DNA of 64,000 bases, taken from assembly GCF_009617875.1 (NCBI RefSeq), contig NZ_BLAV01000001.1, positions 4,030,001 through 4,094,000 on the forward strand. The letters are read 5' to 3'. The position numbers and the translations under genes were made by a program. Below are positions 43,674 to 52,096 of the stretch, in pieces. How positions within the stretch are numbered: position 1 is the first letter of the stretch; the number at the start of each line of letters is the position of its first letter. The DNA comes from Prolixibacter sp. NT017 (GTDB lineage: Bacteria; Bacteroidota; Bacteroidia; Bacteroidales; Prolixibacteraceae). Under the pieces are notes generated by a model. That model made no database searches. It was not told the origin of the DNA and worked only from the letters and a program-made list of their open reading frames with translations.

Positions 43674-45344
43674 ATGAGAAAAATGCATAACAATATCATC
43701 ACCAAGTTTTTGACTTTGGTAATCATTGTACTGTTTTCCCATGTCAATAGTCAGGCCCAGGAGCGATCACTGGATTATTACATGAAGAAGACTCCTTTTA
43801 TCATGCCCGAGGTAACAGTTCCTAAGTTTCCCAACAAGATTTTCGATGTCACGGAATTTGGAGCTGTTGGCGATGGACAAACCCTCAACACACAAGCTTT
43901 TGCCGCTGCCATTAATGCCTGTAATGCAGCCGGTGGCGGAAAAGTCGTTGTTCCTCCGGGACTTTGGATTACCGGTCCCATTCAGATGAAAAGCAACGTG
44001 AACCTGCACGTGGAACGCGGAGCTCTGGTACAATTTACTTCGGACCATACGCAATACCCCATGGTGAAAGCGTCAGCCAGCAGCAGCCGGTATGTCACCG
44101 CTTCGCCTATTTATGGCTACAAGCTGAATAATATCGCCATCACTGGTAAAGGAATCATCGACGGAGCCGGCGAAACCTGGCGTCCGGTGAAAAGAGCCAA
44201 GATGACAGATGACCAGTGGAAAGATCTGGTTAAGTCGGGCGGAGTGGTCAGCGAAGATGGAAAACTATGGTGGCCAAGCAAGGAAGCCATTGATGGGAAA
44301 AAGTACCTGAAAGAAATGAAAAAGAAAGTCGACAATCCCGGCCCAATGGATTACCTGCCGGCACGCGATTACATGCGTCCGTACATGGTTTACCTGGTGG
44401 GTTGCGAGAATCTACTTATCGAGGACATTACCCTGAGGAACTCTCCTAAATTTGTGCTTTACCCGAACAATTGCGAAAACGTTACCATCCGCCACGCCAA
44501 TGTCTTCAACGACTGGTGGTCGCAAAACGGTGACGGAATCGATATCAGCGCCAGCAAGAATGTGGTGATTTACCAATGTAACGTCAACGTGGGCGACGAT
44601 GGTATTTGCATGAAATCCAGTGGCGACGGCCCCGAATCGGGAACCTACAATGTCGAAAATGTGCTAATTGCCGGCTGTAATGTTTACCATGCTCACGGAG
44701 GTTTTGTAGTAGGAAGCAATACCAACGGTAACGTACGCAACGTGTTTGTCAACGACTGCAACTTTGTTGGAACCGATATCGGTATCCGGATGAAAAGCAC
44801 CGCAGGTAAAGGTGGTATCGTGGAAAATATCTACATCAAAGATGTTTACATGACCGGGATTAAAGGTCCCGCCATCTCATTCAATACCTTTTACCAGAAT
44901 GTTCCGGCCGGAACCAAGCGTGACGACAGTAATGATCTCGCTGAGCATGATATCCCTATTTTCCGGAATTATTACATCTCGAATGTTTATTGCCTTGACG
45001 CAAAACAGTCCATTTACGTTTCAGCGTTGCCTCATTCACCACTTCAGGATATTCACCTCGAGAATGTTTGGATCAAGGCAAAATATGGTGCTGATATGAC
45101 CAATGTGGACCGGATTACACTAAAAAATGTAAAAACTGATATTCAGAAAGGCCCGGTTTACAAAATCACCGATGGAAGAGATGTCACCATCGACAACGGA
45201 TATATGCCCAAAGCAGCGAAGGTTTTCATCGAAGCTTCAGGCGACACAAAAGATATTTCTGTCGTGAATACATCGATTCCCAACCTGAAAGAACTGGTGA
45301 AAACGACGGACGGAGCTTCTTCAAAAGCAGTTCAGTTCAAATAG
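43674..45344 (+). CDS. GH28 polygalacturonase B (signal-peptide form)
   Basis: A 556-residue GH28 enzyme with an ordinary signal peptide (LFSHVNSQAQE, no lipobox). The active site is conserved: Asp287 in NGDGIDISAS, VGDDGICMKSS, HAHGGFVVGSN and RMKSTAGKGG. Compared with GH28-A it starts with the same VTEFGAVGDGQTLNTQAF pattern but differs in the loop near residues 205-225 and in its C-terminus, suggesting another cleavage pattern. It is the last gene of the pectin locus, with the longest gap (74 bp) before it, and ends with a strong terminator. Confidence 0.94.
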   Translation: MRKMHNNIITKFLTLVIIVLFSHVNSQAQERSLDYYMKKTPFIMPEVTVPKFPNKIFDVTEFGAVGDGQTLNTQAFAAAINACNAAGGGKVVVPPGLWITGPIQMKSNVNLHVERGALVQFTSDHTQYPMVKASASSSRYVTASPIYGYKLNNIAITGKGIIDGAGETWRPVKRAKMTDDQWKDLVKSGGVVSEDGKLWWPSKEAIDGKKYLKEMKKKVDNPGPMDYLPARDYMRPYMVYLVGCENLLIEDITLRNSPKFVLYPNNCENVTIRHANVFNDWWSQNGDGIDISASKNVVIYQCNVNVGDDGICMKSSGDGPESGTYNVENVLIAGCNVYHAHGGFVVGSNTNGNVRNVFVNDCNFVGTDIGIRMKSTAGKGGIVENIYIKDVYMTGIKGPAISFNTFYQNVPAGTKRDDSNDLAEHDIPIFRNYYISNVYCLDAKQSIYVSALPHSPLQDIHLENVWIKAKYGADMTNVDRITLKNVKTDIQKGPVYKITDGRDVTIDNGYMPKAAKVFIEASGDTKDISVVNTSIPNLKELVKTTDGASSKAVQFK

Positions 45345-45431
45345 TTTAGTTAGCGAGTCGGCTATGACCGGAGGGACCATGTATTTTACAGGGTTTCTGA
45401 CGGCATTAAGCTTAGTTTTAGTTAATGAAAA

Positions 45432-45478
45432 TGAGGATAACTCACCCATTCTGTTCCGGTGAGATTATCCTCTTTTTT
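45432..45478. terminator. Terminator between the pectin locus and hflX
   Basis: GAGGATAACTCACC pairs with GGTGAGATTATCCTC with one bulged base, then TTTTTT. It closes the long plus-strand locus and faces hflX, which is convergent. Confidence 0.85.
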
Positions 45479-45499
45479 ATGCTTTTGTTGAATTGACTA

Positions 45500-46717
45500 C
45501 TATTCGTCCTCTTCCGGGTAGTAATCGTAAAGAAAATCGTTGTACGGAAAGCGGGTAACGTGAATTTTCCTCACCTCTTCGTAGAGTAATTTCTTAAACT
45601 CTTCCACATTTTCCCGCTCCTTGGCGGAAATAAAAATAGAGCCTCCCTGGTGTTTCGCCATCCACGAATGCTGCCAGTCTTCTAATGTCAGGTTTTCGCG
45701 GGTAACCGGGCTCAAATCATCTTCTTCTTTCTCGACGTAAGAAAAGGCATCAATTTTATTGAAAACATAAAATTTGGTCTTATCGGCAGCGCCAATCTCC
45801 GCCAGTGTCTCGTCCACCACTTCGATTTGCTCTTCAAAACCGGGATGCGAAATGTCGACTACATGCAAAAGAATATCCGCCTCACGGGTCTCGTCTAACG
45901 TCGATTTAAACGATTCGACCAGATTGTGCGGTAACTTCCGGATAAAGCCAACCGTGTCGGCCAGCAGGAACGGCAGATTGCCAACTACCACTTTCCGCAC
46001 AGTTGTGTCGAGGGTGGCAAACAGTTTGTTCTCGGCAAACACATCCGATTTGCTAAGCATATTCATGATGGTCGATTTTCCTACGTTGGTATACCCAACC
46101 AGCGCGACACGAACCATTTTCCCACGGTTCTTCCGCTGTGTGGCTTTCTGCTTGTCGATACGCTCCAGCTGTGCTTTCAGCCGGGCAATCTTGTCCAGAA
46201 TGATACGACGGTCGGTCTCAATCTGCGTTTCACCTGGACCACGTAACCCAATACCACCGCGCTGACGTTCAAGGTGAGTCCACATCCGGGTCAACCGGGG
46301 TAGCATATATTGATATTGCGCCAGTTCCACCTGCGTTTTGGCGTGTGCTGTCTGCGCTCTGCGGGCAAAAATGTCCAGAATCAGGTTCGTGCGATCGAGA
46401 ATCTTCCGGTTGATCGCCCGCTCAATATTTCTCAGCTGGGTTGGCGACAATTCATCATCAAAAATGACGACATCGATATCGTGAACTTTCACAAAGTCGA
46501 TAATCTCCTGCAATTTTCCAGGTCCTACAAACGTTGCCGGATTGGGTACCTCCAGACGTTGAAAAAATTGTCCCAGAACTTCCGCGCCGGCTGTATCGGC
46601 CAGAAAATCCAATTCATCAAGATATTCTTTCGCCTGCCTTTCGTCCTGCTTCGAGTGTATCAGCCCGACGAGCACTGCTTTTTCTTTCTCTTGTGCTGTA
46701 ATATAGGGTTCTGCCAT
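45500..46717 (-). CDS. hflX: Ribosome-associated GTPase HflX
   Basis: A 405-residue GTPase that binds the 50S subunit and rescues stalled or heat-damaged ribosomes. Its N-terminal HflX domain (residues about 1-180, including GLRGPGETQIETDRR) is followed by the G domain: VGYTNVGKST (G1), ADTVGFIRKLPH (G3) and FNKIDAF (G4). Length is normal. ATG 46717 lies only 5 bases downstream of a consensus -7 element, so the transcript should be essentially leaderless. Confidence 0.96.
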   Translation of the reverse strand: MAEPYITAQEKEKAVLVGLIHSKQDERQAKEYLDELDFLADTAGAEVLGQFFQRLEVPNPATFVGPGKLQEIIDFVKVHDIDVVIFDDELSPTQLRNIERAINRKILDRTNLILDIFARRAQTAHAKTQVELAQYQYMLPRLTRMWTHLERQRGGIGLRGPGETQIETDRRIILDKIARLKAQLERIDKQKATQRKNRGKMVRVALVGYTNVGKSTIMNMLSKSDVFAENKLFATLDTTVRKVVVGNLPFLLADTVGFIRKLPHNLVESFKSTLDETREADILLHVVDISHPGFEEQIEVVDETLAEIGAADKTKFYVFNKIDAFSYVEKEEDDLSPVTRENLTLEDWQHSWMAKHQGGSIFISAKERENVEEFKKLLYEEVRKIHVTRFPYNDFLYDYYPEEDE

Positions 46718-46721
46718 GGTG

Positions 46722-46729
46722 CAAAAGTA
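46722..46729 (-). promoter_or_regulatory. -7 promoter element of hflX directly at the start codon
   Basis: On the minus strand TACTTTTG matches TAnnTTTG exactly. Its last base is 5 nt before the hflX ATG, implying a transcript start within a base or two of the ATG. No good -33 is present. Confidence 0.6.
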
Positions 46730-46741
46730 AATAATTCAGAC

Positions 46742-46776
46742 AAAAAAAATCCCGGCGCAACGGCCGGGATCTTTTT
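46742..46776 (-). terminator. Terminator after the TonB-family gene
   Basis: On the minus strand ATCCCGGC pairs with GCCGGGAT over a 6-base loop and is followed by an eight-T run. It separates the TonB gene from hflX. Confidence 0.88.
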
Positions 46777-46794
46777 ATTTCGTTTGCAAAGTTT

Positions 46795-47481
46795 TTACTG
46801 CAATACAAAGTTAATCGGTACAGTAAATGATACGCGAACCGGCTTACCACGCTGTTTACCCGGCTTCCATTTCGGAAGTGAGTTAATCACGCGTAACGCT
46901 TCTTTGTCAAGTGACGGGTCAACACCACGTGCAATTTTTGCATCGGTTACTGAACCATCCGTGTTAACAACAAAGTTCACATACACTTTACCCTGAATAC
47001 CGTTTTCCTGTGCGATAACCGGATATTTGATAGCGTTGGCAATGTACTTACGCAGTGCCAAATCGCCGCCCGGGAACTCCGGCATATCTTCCACGATGAA
47101 GAATACCTGCTGTTCGTCGGTTTTTTCTTCTTCCTGCTGCTGAATCGGAGCTACGTTTACCACCGTGTTATCGTCGGCTTCCGTATCTTCAATCTGCAAC
47201 TCGTCGTCAATATCCGTGTTGTTATCCACGATATTAAGTACCTCTACAACCTGTGGTGGTGGAGGTGGTGGCGGCGGTTTAACTTCTTCCGGCCGCGTAA
47301 TCGGGATCATTTCGTCTTCTACATCTTGAGCCTGTACCTGTCCCAGATTGTCAGCCTCCTTAATTTGGCTGTTCCAATTGAAAGCCAGGAGTACCAAACC
47401 CAGAGAAATTACCAGCCCAAGTTGAACGAAGATACCCCTCTTGTTTTCAAGATCCGCTTTGGGTGATTTCTTCGGTTCCAT
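46795..47481 (-). CDS. TonB-family energy transducer
   Basis: A 228-residue inner-membrane protein. One membrane helix (residues about 16-34, GIFVQLGLVISLGLVLLAFN) is followed by an acidic stretch, a proline run (PPPPPPPP, about 69-76) and the C-terminal TonB domain (GKVYVNFVVNTDGSVTDAKI, LPKWKPGKQRGKPVRVSFTV). TonB proteins pass proton-motive energy from ExbBD to TonB-dependent receptors such as the SusC at 27273. ExbB/ExbD genes are not in the window. A -33/-7 pair (47530-47558) lies upstream. Confidence 0.92.
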   Translation of the reverse strand: MEPKKSPKADLENKRGIFVQLGLVISLGLVLLAFNWNSQIKEADNLGQVQAQDVEDEMIPITRPEEVKPPPPPPPPQVVEVLNIVDNNTDIDDELQIEDTEADDNTVVNVAPIQQQEEEKTDEQQVFFIVEDMPEFPGGDLALRKYIANAIKYPVIAQENGIQGKVYVNFVVNTDGSVTDAKIARGVDPSLDKEALRVINSLPKWKPGKQRGKPVRVSFTVPINFVLQ

Positions 47482-47529
47482 AGTTTTAAGTTATTTCCGA
47501 GTTAAATTTTTCTTCTTTTTTCGAGGGTT

Positions 47530-47558
47530 TAAAGATAAAAAATAATCTACAATTCAAA
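47530..47558 (-). promoter_or_regulatory. Promoter of the TonB-family gene
   Basis: On the minus strand TTTG (47558-47555), 17 bp, then TATCTTTA (47537-47530) is close to the Bacteroidota consensus and lies about 50 bases before the ATG. Confidence 0.55.
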
Positions 47559-47673
47559 GTTTTTTAATCTCAATTTTGAAATGTTTCAAACACCTCCTTT
47601 TTCTCTTTAAACTCGACTTTCTACCTATTTTTTCGAAAGAAACACAAAAAAGTTCCAATTTTGCACGTTAATA

Positions 47674-47703
47674 TTTGTTTCTTTTAAAAAAATTGTATTT
47701 TTG
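47674..47703 (+). promoter_or_regulatory. Promoter of tRNA-Ala
   Basis: TTTG (47674-47677), 18 bp and TATTTTTG (47696-47703) match the Bacteroidota consensus. Transcription would start near 47708, about 9 bases before the mature tRNA. Confidence 0.8.
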
Positions 47704-47716
47704 CTCCGCATCATTT

Positions 47717-47793
47717 GGGGGCGTAGCTCAGTTGGCTAGAGCGTTTGACTGGCAGTCAAGAGGTCGCGGGTTCGAGCCCCGCCGTCTCCACCA
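47717..47793 (+). tRNA. tRNA-Ala (anticodon GGC)
   Basis: A full cloverleaf with encoded CCA at 47791-47793. Acceptor GGGGGCG/CGTCTCC includes a G3-T70 pair, the alanine identity element; anticodon loop CTGGCAG, T-stem GCGGG/CCCGC. It is monocistronic, with its own promoter and terminator. Confidence 0.96.
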
Positions 47794-47798
47794 AACAT

Positions 47799-47829
47799 AA
47801 AAAGCTTGGTTCAGTGAGCCAGGCTTTTT
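47799..47829 (+). terminator. Terminator after tRNA-Ala
   Basis: AAAAGCTTGG and CCAGGCTTTT form a stem (one G-T pair) over a TTCAGTGAG-like loop, ending in a T-run. Confidence 0.8.
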
Positions 47830-47848
47830 GTTTCCCCCAACTCACTAC

Positions 47849-48553
47849 CTATTTGATCTTCGATAAATATAGTTTCTGAAGATCCTCCAGGTAGTTTAAG
47901 TCCAGTTTCTTCGAATAAATCCGAACCATCTCACGCAGTTTGAATTTGTAGTAAAACGCTCCTTTGGCCGAGTCAAACTTGCTGCCAAACCAATTGTAGA
48001 TCACCTGCTGGTTATATTCATTAAACTCTTCAGATGTCATATACTTTGGTAAAAGGATATAGGCATGGTAGTCTTCCGAGCAGTCCATGAAAATTCCTTT
48101 AGCCACTTTCTGAATACAGAAGGTTTTTTTCAGGGTAATGATGCCCTCCTCCTGTTTCCACTTTCCGGTGATTGTTTTGGGTTTAATTCCCAGTTCGGCG
48201 AACGCTTCCTGAATCGGTTTAATATCGTCGTAGCTGTCGAGGTGACGTAAACGCAGCGTGTGAAACGTTTTGTTGTAAATTTTTACGGATGCGCAGGCAG
48301 CTTCAAAATTCCAGCCTTTCGTCTTTTTAATATGTTGAAATGCTCTTGACACTTCAAAGACTTCGTAATCTTTCTCCAAGCCAATGTATAGATACACAGG
48401 TTTGACTTCGTTAGGAACTTCATTGTAGTAGCCGGGAAAAGGTTGGAATGACTCAAAAACCAGCGTTCCTGGAATCGTTTTGTCGGAGATCGTAAATAAA
48501 GTTTCGCTCTTCGACAACGTTCCGAAAACTTCAATTTTCTTATTTTTGCCCAT
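47849..48553 (-). CDS. Unrecognised cytoplasmic protein, 234 residues
   Basis: No family is recognised. The protein begins MGKNKKIEVFGTLSKSETLF, has no signal peptide or membrane segment, and is rich in charged and aromatic residues, with KYMTSEEFNEYNQQVIYNWFG near residue 175 and a leucine/lysine-rich C-terminal end (LDLNYLEDLQKLYLSKIK). Cysteines are scattered with no metal-site spacing. The fold may be mixed alpha/beta. It lies alone between tRNA-Ala and a divergent flippase-like gene, so context gives no hint. Coding is likely because the frame is long, begins at a good ATG and has no competing ORF. Confidence 0.7.
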   Translation of the reverse strand: MGKNKKIEVFGTLSKSETLFTISDKTIPGTLVFESFQPFPGYYNEVPNEVKPVYLYIGLEKDYEVFEVSRAFQHIKKTKGWNFEAACASVKIYNKTFHTLRLRHLDSYDDIKPIQEAFAELGIKPKTITGKWKQEEGIITLKKTFCIQKVAKGIFMDCSEDYHAYILLPKYMTSEEFNEYNQQVIYNWFGSKFDSAKGAFYYKFKLREMVRIYSKKLDLNYLEDLQKLYLSKIK

Positions 48554-48700
48554 AATTTAGAAGGTTTTTGCAGGTTATAAAATTATAATCCTGTATTCCT
48601 AAACAATAATTTAGAGCTTTTGTTAGTAAAAACCTACTGCAGACCTATATTTTATTTAACATTTAAACCTTTCCAAAACTAAAACCTCGCCTGACATTTC

Positions 48701-49810
48701 ATGAGAAAAGACCAGCATAAAATATTAAAAGAGGTTCATCCATCGAGAGTTATCATTCCACTCATCATTAGTGTGGCGGTGGGAATTTATATCGTGGCGG
48801 TGGAAGAAACTCCTCCATCCTTATCTGATCTGCATTTCAACCGTCAGATGTTAGGTTGGCTGCTGGCAGTTCTGGCCATGGTGCTCATGCGGGACATTGG
48901 ATACATCATCAGGCTACGCATTCTCTCTGACAAACAACTATCTATTATTCAATCCATACGAATCACTTTCCTTTGGGAATTTGCATCAGCTGTTACTCCA
49001 TCAGCCATTGGTGGAACCTCAGTCGCCCTGCTATTTTTATATAAAGAAGGACTTTCCATTGGGAAAGGCTCGGCCATTGTGTTGGCAACATTCTTCCTCG
49101 ATGAGCTTTATTTTATTCTGATGTTCCCGCTGGTTATCTGGCTGGGTGGATGGCAGCAGCTTTTTGAAACAACTCCCGGCGATCCATCTTCGATTTTTCA
49201 CAACCAGTTTTTCTGGTTTGCCATCGCCGGTTACGGTGTTAAGCTGACGATTATTTCATTAGTCAGCTACGGTTTGTTTATCAACCCCAGAGCCATTAAA
49301 AAACTGATTGCTGTCGTGTTTCGTTTGCCTTTCCTGAAACGCTGGCAACAAGATGCGATGGATTCGGGTGATGAAATTGCCATGGCCTCAAAAGAGCTGA
49401 CAGCCAAGCCATTTTCATTTTGGGTAAAAAGCTTCACGGCTACTTTCTTCTCCTGGACATCACGTTATTGGGTGGCCAACTTCCTCTTTCTGGCTCTGTT
49501 CTTCGGATTAAAAGGACAGCTCAACCAGGATATCGTTTCCATCGGAGAGCAAATTCACATCTTTGCCCGCCAGCTTATTATGTGGATTATGATGATGGTA
49601 ATGCCAACTCCCGGCGGAACCGGTTTCTCCGAAGTGGTTTTCCTGCAATACATGGATGTATTTATTCCACAGGGGTTCGCGAGTCTCATGACCATTATCT
49701 GGCGGTTTGTGAGCTACTATCCGTATCTTTTCATCGGAGCGGTGATTTTACCGGGATGGATTCGACGCAGTTTCAAACGCCGGCATGCTCCGAAAAAAGC
49801 TGAAGCGTAA
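48701..49810 (+). CDS. UPF0104 / LPG-synthase-type membrane flippase
   Basis: A 369-residue inner-membrane protein with about eight hydrophobic segments. It belongs to the lysylphosphatidylglycerol synthase TM region family: FASAVTPSAIGGTSVALLFL and MPTPGGTGFSEVVFLQYM are its typical repeated glycine-rich loops. There is no C-terminal transferase domain, so it is the stand-alone flippase form, possibly for a lipid-linked precursor. It has only a 7-bp gap to the metallopeptidase gene. Confidence 0.88.
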   Translation: MRKDQHKILKEVHPSRVIIPLIISVAVGIYIVAVEETPPSLSDLHFNRQMLGWLLAVLAMVLMRDIGYIIRLRILSDKQLSIIQSIRITFLWEFASAVTPSAIGGTSVALLFLYKEGLSIGKGSAIVLATFFLDELYFILMFPLVIWLGGWQQLFETTPGDPSSIFHNQFFWFAIAGYGVKLTIISLVSYGLFINPRAIKKLIAVVFRLPFLKRWQQDAMDSGDEIAMASKELTAKPFSFWVKSFTATFFSWTSRYWVANFLFLALFFGLKGQLNQDIVSIGEQIHIFARQLIMWIMMMVMPTPGGTGFSEVVFLQYMDVFIPQGFASLMTIIWRFVSYYPYLFIGAVILPGWIRRSFKRRHAPKKAEA

Positions 49811-49817
49811 GACGAAT

Positions 49818-50549
49818 ATGAGAGAGAAATGGATTTCGGTTGAAGGAATCGGACAGGTAAAACTGGTGAAGAACAAACGGTCGAAGCAGATGCGCATTAC
49901 CGTGAAACCTTCCGGCGAAGTGCAGGTGAGTATGCCCTGGTACACAACATACGAATCAGGCATCTCCTTTTTACTGAACCGAAAAGAGTGGATTCTCGAT
50001 ACGCTGACACATTATCAGGACAATCCTCCACGACAAAATTCGTTTCAACCGGGTGTTTTATTCCAAACCCGAAACCGGACCTACGAGCTGGCTGTGTCGA
50101 AACGAACCGACGACCGATTGATTATTTCCTTTCCGGGAAACCGTTGTATTCTCGAACTTCCGGAAAACCGATCGCCTGAGAAGCCGGCGCTGCAGCAAAC
50201 CATTGTCAGAGTTCTGACCGAGCAGTTACGCAAGGAAGCCAAACAATACCTGCCCATGCGAACCAAAGAGTTGGCTGAGCAACTGAACTTCCGTTACAAA
50301 CAGGTTTTCATCAAAAACAATAAAAGCAACTGGGGCAGCTGCTCGAGTTTAGGCAACATCAATCTGAACCTCCACCTGATGCGCCTGCCCGATCCGTTCA
50401 TCGATTTAGTAATTGTGCATGAGTTAGTGCATACTGTCATTCCCAATCACGGACCGGAATTCAAAGCAGCGATGCAGCGCTTCTTCCCCGATGCAAAAGC
50501 CATGGAAAAGGAGCTGAAAAAGTATCATCCCCGTTTTTTTAACAATTGA
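49818..50549 (+). CDS. YgjP-like (DUF45) zinc metallopeptidase
   Basis: A 243-residue cytoplasmic protein. ATG 49818 (MREKWISVEGIGQ) is preferred; an upstream in-frame ATG at 49785 would overlap the flippase gene. The zinc motif HELVH begins at His201, followed by NHGPEFKAAMQRFFP; NNKSNWGSCSS precedes it, as in YgjP/SprT-like proteins. It probably shares a transcript with the flippase gene and is followed 58 bp later by dgt. Its substrate is unknown. Confidence 0.88.
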   Translation: MREKWISVEGIGQVKLVKNKRSKQMRITVKPSGEVQVSMPWYTTYESGISFLLNRKEWILDTLTHYQDNPPRQNSFQPGVLFQTRNRTYELAVSKRTDDRLIISFPGNRCILELPENRSPEKPALQQTIVRVLTEQLRKEAKQYLPMRTKELAEQLNFRYKQVFIKNNKSNWGSCSSLGNINLNLHLMRLPDPFIDLVIVHELVHTVIPNHGPEFKAAMQRFFPDAKAMEKELKKYHPRFFNN

Positions 50550-50607
50550 TTGGGGGTTTACGAAAAAACAGAGAACTTTATCGTCTTAATTTTAAACAGT
50601 CAGCCAA

Positions 50608-51954
50608 ATGATGCAGTGGAACCAGTTACTTTCGGCGAAACGCCTGGGACTAGAAGAAAGACATACCAACGAAATTCACGATGCCCGTTCACAATTTCAG
50701 CGCGATTACGACCGCATTATCTTCTCCTCTCCTTTTCGCCGTCTTCAGGATAAAACACAGGTCTTTCCCCTACCGGGAAGCATCTTTGTGCACAACCGGC
50801 TGACGCACTCGCTGGAAGTAGCCAGCGTAGGCCGCTCGCTGGGAAACATGGTGGCCACCGAATTGGAAAAACGGCCGGACATCGACCATAAGGAGCTGCT
50901 CCCGGAGATTGGTTCCATCGTATCGTCGGCCTGCCTGGCACACGACTTGGGTAATCCGCCTTTCGGGCATTCGGGCGAATCGGCCATTGCCAACTATTTC
51001 ACCGACGGACAGGGCATCAACTACCGTGAAGAGATGACATCGGAAGAGTGGAACGACCTGACACTTTTCGAAGGAAATGCCAACGCTTTTCGTATTCTGA
51101 GTCACCAGTTTAAAGGCCGCCGTGCCGGAGGTTTCGCCCTCACATACACCACGCTGGCATCCATTATCAAATATCCCTACCCTTCGCATATGGCCAGGGG
51201 AAAACAGAAGTTCGGTTTTTTCCAGAGCGAGAAGGAGACCTTCCAAAAAATCATTGGCGAATTAGGATTACCCGAAAGTCAGGATACGCCGGGAAAATAT
51301 GCACGCCATCCGTTGGTGTACCTCGTTGAAGCAGCCGATGATATTTGCTACCAGGTAATGGATGTGGAAGATGCGCACAAGTTGAAAATTCTGACGTATG
51401 AAGAGACGGAAGATTTGTTGATGGCGTTCTTTTCTTCCGAAGAAGATAAAAAGACGCGGGAATCCATTCAGCGAAACTTCAAAACGGTAACCGACCGCAA
51501 CGAACGTATAGCGTATCTCCGGGCAACCGTCATCGGACGATTGGTTCGGGAATGTGCCACCATTTTCATGGAAAACCACGATACGATTTTAGCCGGAAAT
51601 TTTGAAGGTTCGCTTTTCAAACGTCTGACCGGCACTTCCGCGAAAGCGATGGACCACATTAAAAAAGTATCGGTGAGCCGGATTTACAGTGAGCGTTCGG
51701 TCGTACAGATTGAGATTGCCGGTTACAAAATCCTCGGAACATTGATGGACGAATTCACCCAGGCGATTATGCACGAAAAGAATCCACTGTCGAAGAAATT
51801 ACTCTCCATCATTCCCGAACAATACCGCAACGATGAGCACTCGACCTATGGGAAAATCCAATCGGTAGTCGACTTCGTTTCCGGCATGACCGACCCGTTT
51901 GCTCTTGACCTGTACCGGAAAATTACCGGCATCAGCCTGCCGCAAATCGGGTAG
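50608..51954 (+). CDS. dgt: dNTP triphosphohydrolase (dGTPase family)
   Basis: A 448-residue HD-domain enzyme that hydrolyses dGTP or other dNTPs to nucleoside and triphosphate. Metal residues: His67 in RLTHSLEVASV and His112-Asp113 in LAHDLGNPPFGHSG. Upstream is RLQDKTQVFPL, and later YLVEAADDICYQVMDVED with its further aspartate. Length is normal for the dGTPase-like group. Possible roles are dNTP pool control and antiphage defence, but context here is housekeeping. Confidence 0.94.
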   Translation: MMQWNQLLSAKRLGLEERHTNEIHDARSQFQRDYDRIIFSSPFRRLQDKTQVFPLPGSIFVHNRLTHSLEVASVGRSLGNMVATELEKRPDIDHKELLPEIGSIVSSACLAHDLGNPPFGHSGESAIANYFTDGQGINYREEMTSEEWNDLTLFEGNANAFRILSHQFKGRRAGGFALTYTTLASIIKYPYPSHMARGKQKFGFFQSEKETFQKIIGELGLPESQDTPGKYARHPLVYLVEAADDICYQVMDVEDAHKLKILTYEETEDLLMAFFSSEEDKKTRESIQRNFKTVTDRNERIAYLRATVIGRLVRECATIFMENHDTILAGNFEGSLFKRLTGTSAKAMDHIKKVSVSRIYSERSVVQIEIAGYKILGTLMDEFTQAIMHEKNPLSKKLLSIIPEQYRNDEHSTYGKIQSVVDFVSGMTDPFALDLYRKITGISLPQIG

Positions 51955-52096
51955 TTCCCAATCTATTAAGATGTATTAGTTTCGTTTCGCTCAAATCTTA
52001 TTCTTTAAGAATCGTTTCTGTAAGGTTTCTGTATACTTTTTGTATATTTATATAGAGCAACTAACTTTCTTACTGACACTAATCTAATGAATAGAT

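Noticed and set aside
46310..46996. 228-residue plus-strand ORF opposite hflX and the TonB gene
   Set aside because: It crosses two well-identified genes and their terminator on the other strand; the long frame is a by-product of their codon use.
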